Shown here piece by piece: positions 61,101 to 64,000 of a DNA stretch of 64,000 nt. The notes under the pieces were generated by a model. That model did no database searches. It was not told the DNA's origin and saw only the letters and a program-made list of their open reading frames with translations. Within the stretch, counting starts at the first letter, position 1, and each line of letters starts with the position of its first letter. A program made the position numbers and the translations under genes. Location of the stretch: NCBI RefSeq assembly GCF_963855985.1, contig NC_087092.1, positions 6,262,001 to 6,326,000 of the forward strand, written 5' to 3'. Origin of the DNA: Ostrinia nubilalis. Lineage: Eukaryota; Arthropoda; Insecta; Lepidoptera; Crambidae.

Positions 61101-64000
61101 AGTGGCCGTCGGTTGATAATATTACTACGAAATGTTGTTATAGAAGATAGAATTTACGCAGACGATGTTAAAATAAGATTAATCGGCGAGAGTATTACGC
61201 ATTCACACGAAAAGATTAAGCCTTCCAGTAGCGTGAATAATACAGATTTGTAGTACCAGGAGCAACATTATCGTAAATTGTCATATACAATAAATTGCCT
61301 ATATTAATACGCGTACATAGGCATAAGTCGGCATAATACCTATCGCAAGTTATTAGCACCAGAGCTATAAAATTAAATTATATTCAAATCACGCTTAGTT
61401 GATATATTAACCGTGTCGCAGCGCTTAATCAAATCGCTTTCCAAATAAATGGAGCGTAGACGAATCAATAACGAGAATTCAATTTACAATTCTACGTACA
61501 TCACTGACGTATCAATTGTTCAATCTAAGTGAAGACAGATAAACGCACAGATCCGCCGATTGCTTTCCGATGAAAAAGACGAGATTCATCGATAGAATGC
61601 GCGAGTCCCAAAGTGAAAAATGTACATTTGGATGGCGTTAATTCGTTTAATTTCCGGTGAGAGGGTGGCGGGGGCCGCCCAGCGCTCAGATTAATTCAGC
61701 GCCAAGCCTGTCACTGATAAGGACACTGAAATAAATTGAAAATGTTCAGAGATTGATTTGAATACTCCCGAGGATATATCGAAGGCGGACGCCGCGAAAT
61801 GACAAACCGCATTCTTATTACAGTTTTCCCCAGCCCGGCTTATCAAGAAAAACTGCGGCGTTAATGAATAAATTAAACTTAGACACTGCCCCAATAAGAT
61901 GGAGCCCGATTTATATCGCCGTGAGCGTAGAGCTGCAAATTTCAATTTGGATAATTATACCGGTATTTCTTTTTCACGCGAAGCATAAAGAAAATGTAGA
62001 TTAAGTAATTTTGTACATTTTTCTAAGCCCGACATTATCGGTGGTTCACGAATAGCCGAATCTGAAGATTGTCTATTAAATCGTTTATAAAACGGTAAAA
62101 TTAATGCAATCGGCGCGAGCGAGCCGAGATGGGAGACATCGTTCGTGCGCCCGTGACGCGAATGTCAAATGAGGATCGTCCTGGCTCGGGACCCTCAGGC
62201 CCCCGGCTCTGCCCGGCCCTGCCCGGGCCGCCAACCATTTACATATTGCAATTTTGTATCGATAACAATTAAAAGATGGGAAACGGTCGTGATCCGTTTG
62301 GCAATTGTCTTTGAAACGGTACTGGAAAGTAGACAATGACGCAGTCACAGCACCTTGCAAACAAAACAGCATCAACTTGCAAATGAAGACACGCCGCAAC
62401 GAGCAACCAGTCAATGTCGCGTTTCCCTGAAATTCAGAGAATCAAAACGTCCGAACATGCAACAAATTGATTGCTGCAGAGGCGCTCGGCGCCAAGCTCG
62501 ACGGCAGATTGGTAATAGCGCATGCTAAACTTATTAGCCAAACGGAAAATGGCATTAGCAGCCGTACTGCAGCCCGGAAGCCGTGAAACTGGATTCGTAC
62601 GTCAAAGTTGACACGGCCATGAAAGTGATTGTTACAGTCAATCAAACCGACGGCAAATTGGCTAGCAGTGCGCATAGTGAATTAAAACGTTGGAGGGAGA
62701 GTAAATTTAAAATAGGTTTTATTCGAAAAGATAACAGCCGTCGGTGTCGAGTTAAAAGGCCGCTTTCGAAACGTTAAAACAATTTATCCTGGGTAATCCG
62801 GGAGTGTCAGACGATAATAAGAGTGACATTTAGAGCTGGCTGGACGCGCGGTTAATTCTGCAGCGGCTTTGTGACACGAACTAAACCCTGTTGCCACTGG
62901 TAAACCCATCAGGTGCTGCGATCTAATATTGCGCCAGTGCTGCCGGATCACTTAACTTTGTTTCAGAAGGCCGCTGCTTTTACTGTATGATGTGGGTCGT
63001 GGATTTTTACGTCCGTTTTTGGTTCACTTGTAAAGATATTGGTTTTATGGGCGCGGAGGATATGTGCGACTTTACGGTTTTCTGATTGCTTTTCCGTCGG
63101 GATTCAGTGTAACAGTTGAATGAGTGTCGTATTATATCAGTCGGTGGTCAAGAAAATTCTAATAATCATTTCATTTGTTTCTTTTGTTTCAGTGATTTAC
63201 AACTAAAAATAATCTATACATAATGATATTTCCTAACGAAGACTATACAGAGAGACATGTAAATTAAACGTAAACTACTTATATTAAATCACCCACATCT
63301 CTTTTCCATCAATTCGTTACTCAAATTGCAATCCCACACACAACAGAAAGCCAGGTACTCACTCTGAACAATGACGTCACTAACCATAACTAGCGTTCAT
63401 TGAAAGTTGCAATAAAAACAAAGGTGGAGTCCGGACCAGTCATTTACTGTGAACACAAACCGTGCCATTACACAAAGCACACGATCCATATCCAGTATGA
63501 GGCAATTATTCCCCACTAAGACGTAGGTGGGAAGACCATTTCATAAGTTAAAGCGTTACTGACGGTAGTTATCTGGAGCAACTAGTGATGCGGTAAATCT
63601 TAGTACTTGTGAACTATCCCTTACAGCGAATGGCTCTTACTACGGGTTTTGGCTCGTAACTTTTAATTTAAACACTTCATATAAAATATATCGTGAAATT
63701 TCGGCAATAACAATATATCGTGAAATTGATAAAATTGAAATTGTATCATAAAAATTGAAATGTGTGTTAAATAGAAAATAATTTATTTTGCTTGCTACAC
63801 TCGTAGGTAATATCAGTTACAATATCGTCTGAATATTTAGAACATAATTAGTAAGCAACAATTAATTTCTACTTGTAAATAATTAAATTATGATTATGTT
63901 GGCTCCATAAGCAGTAAAGGCGAGGTGTTTTCTGCGATTATTAATTAGGTATGATGAAAAAAAAAGTACCTAGGTACCACTATTTGAGGGAGCTTTTGTT
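58104..64000. other. Repeat-poor noncoding tract
   Basis: No mobile element ends or convincing exon. A 139-codon minus-strand frame (58339-58758) has no recognisable domain and is within chance range. GC-rich patches occur at about 61660-61690 and 62190-62235. An AT palindrome lies at about 59889-59918. A 16-base direct repeat is at 63685 and 63712. Confidence 0.45.
63685..63727 (+). repeat. 16-bp direct repeat AATATATCGTGAAATT, 27 bp apart
   Basis: AATATATCGTGAAATT occurs at 63685-63700 and again at 63712-63727. It is followed by looser AAATTGA-type copies to about 63760. A local slippage array. Confidence 0.6.

Noticed and set aside
62085..62414. 109-codon minus-strand frame with an Ala/Gly/Arg-rich part
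   Set aside because: The odd composition comes from a GC-rich patch (about 62190-62235). There is no motif or exon signal.
1..64000. CRISPR array, operon, prophage or other prokaryotic systems
   Set aside because: No spaced identical repeats, no tightly packed genes and no ribosome-binding patterns. The window is eukaryotic noncoding DNA.
1..64000. Known conserved insect miRNAs (let-7, bantam, miR-7, miR-9, miR-10, miR-124, iab-4)
   Set aside because: I looked for their mature sequences on the plus strand and saw none. This by-eye check could miss a minus-strand copy.

Overview
This window looks like noncoding DNA from a moth or butterfly (Lepidoptera). It is AT-rich, with no long open reading frame, no rRNA or tRNA gene and no operon-like packing. 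The longest ATG-initiated ORF is 154 codons, about what chance gives in this much sequence. The order is inferred from repeats I recognise by eye: RTE-type LINE 3' tails ending in GATGATGAT (30877, 40355, 40788, 42573 reverse), short Helitron-like elements with TC...CTAG ends (25189, 35251, 47765 reverse), a tRNA-derived SINE (29683-29803) and two other repeats familiar from Lepidoptera (30849 and 38839). No host gene could be identified, so the window is probably a large intron or an intergenic interval.

Layout. 1-10.5 kb: unique-looking AT-rich DNA with small local repeats. 10.5-16 kb: a small TIR MITE, two hairpins, a 1.1 kb foldback element with arms of about 460 bp (14110-15208), and a 113 bp MITE with a TAA target duplication (15850-15962). 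16-24.9 kb: nearly repeat-free. 25.2-28.6 kb: a nested set of transposons. A Helitron-like repeat is split by a 2.86 kb TIR element, which carries a 1.78 kb TIR element, which carries a 235 bp hairpin MITE. 29.7-31.2 kb: a SINE, then an RTE tail inserted in another repeat with an 11 bp target duplication. 31.6-36.5 kb: a perfect 24 bp hairpin, a Helitron, and a diverged sequence module present three times. 38.8-42.6 kb: a repeat fragment, a 181 bp hairpin MITE, three more RTE tails, an inverted pair and a 163 bp tandem duplication. 46.0-47.8 kb: a 638 bp TIR element and a minus-strand Helitron. 47.8-64 kb: no recognisable transposon, with GC-rich patches, one strong compound hairpin (58040-58103) and a few weak exon candidates.

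Nothing here works as a gene pathway. The content is mobile-element history around two long repeat-poor tracts (about 16-24.9 kb and 47.8-64 kb). Such tracts are what one would expect beside a developmentally regulated gene, but that is inference. All family names are by-eye recognition without database searches. The structural evidence (inverted repeats, target duplications, termini) was read directly from the sequence.
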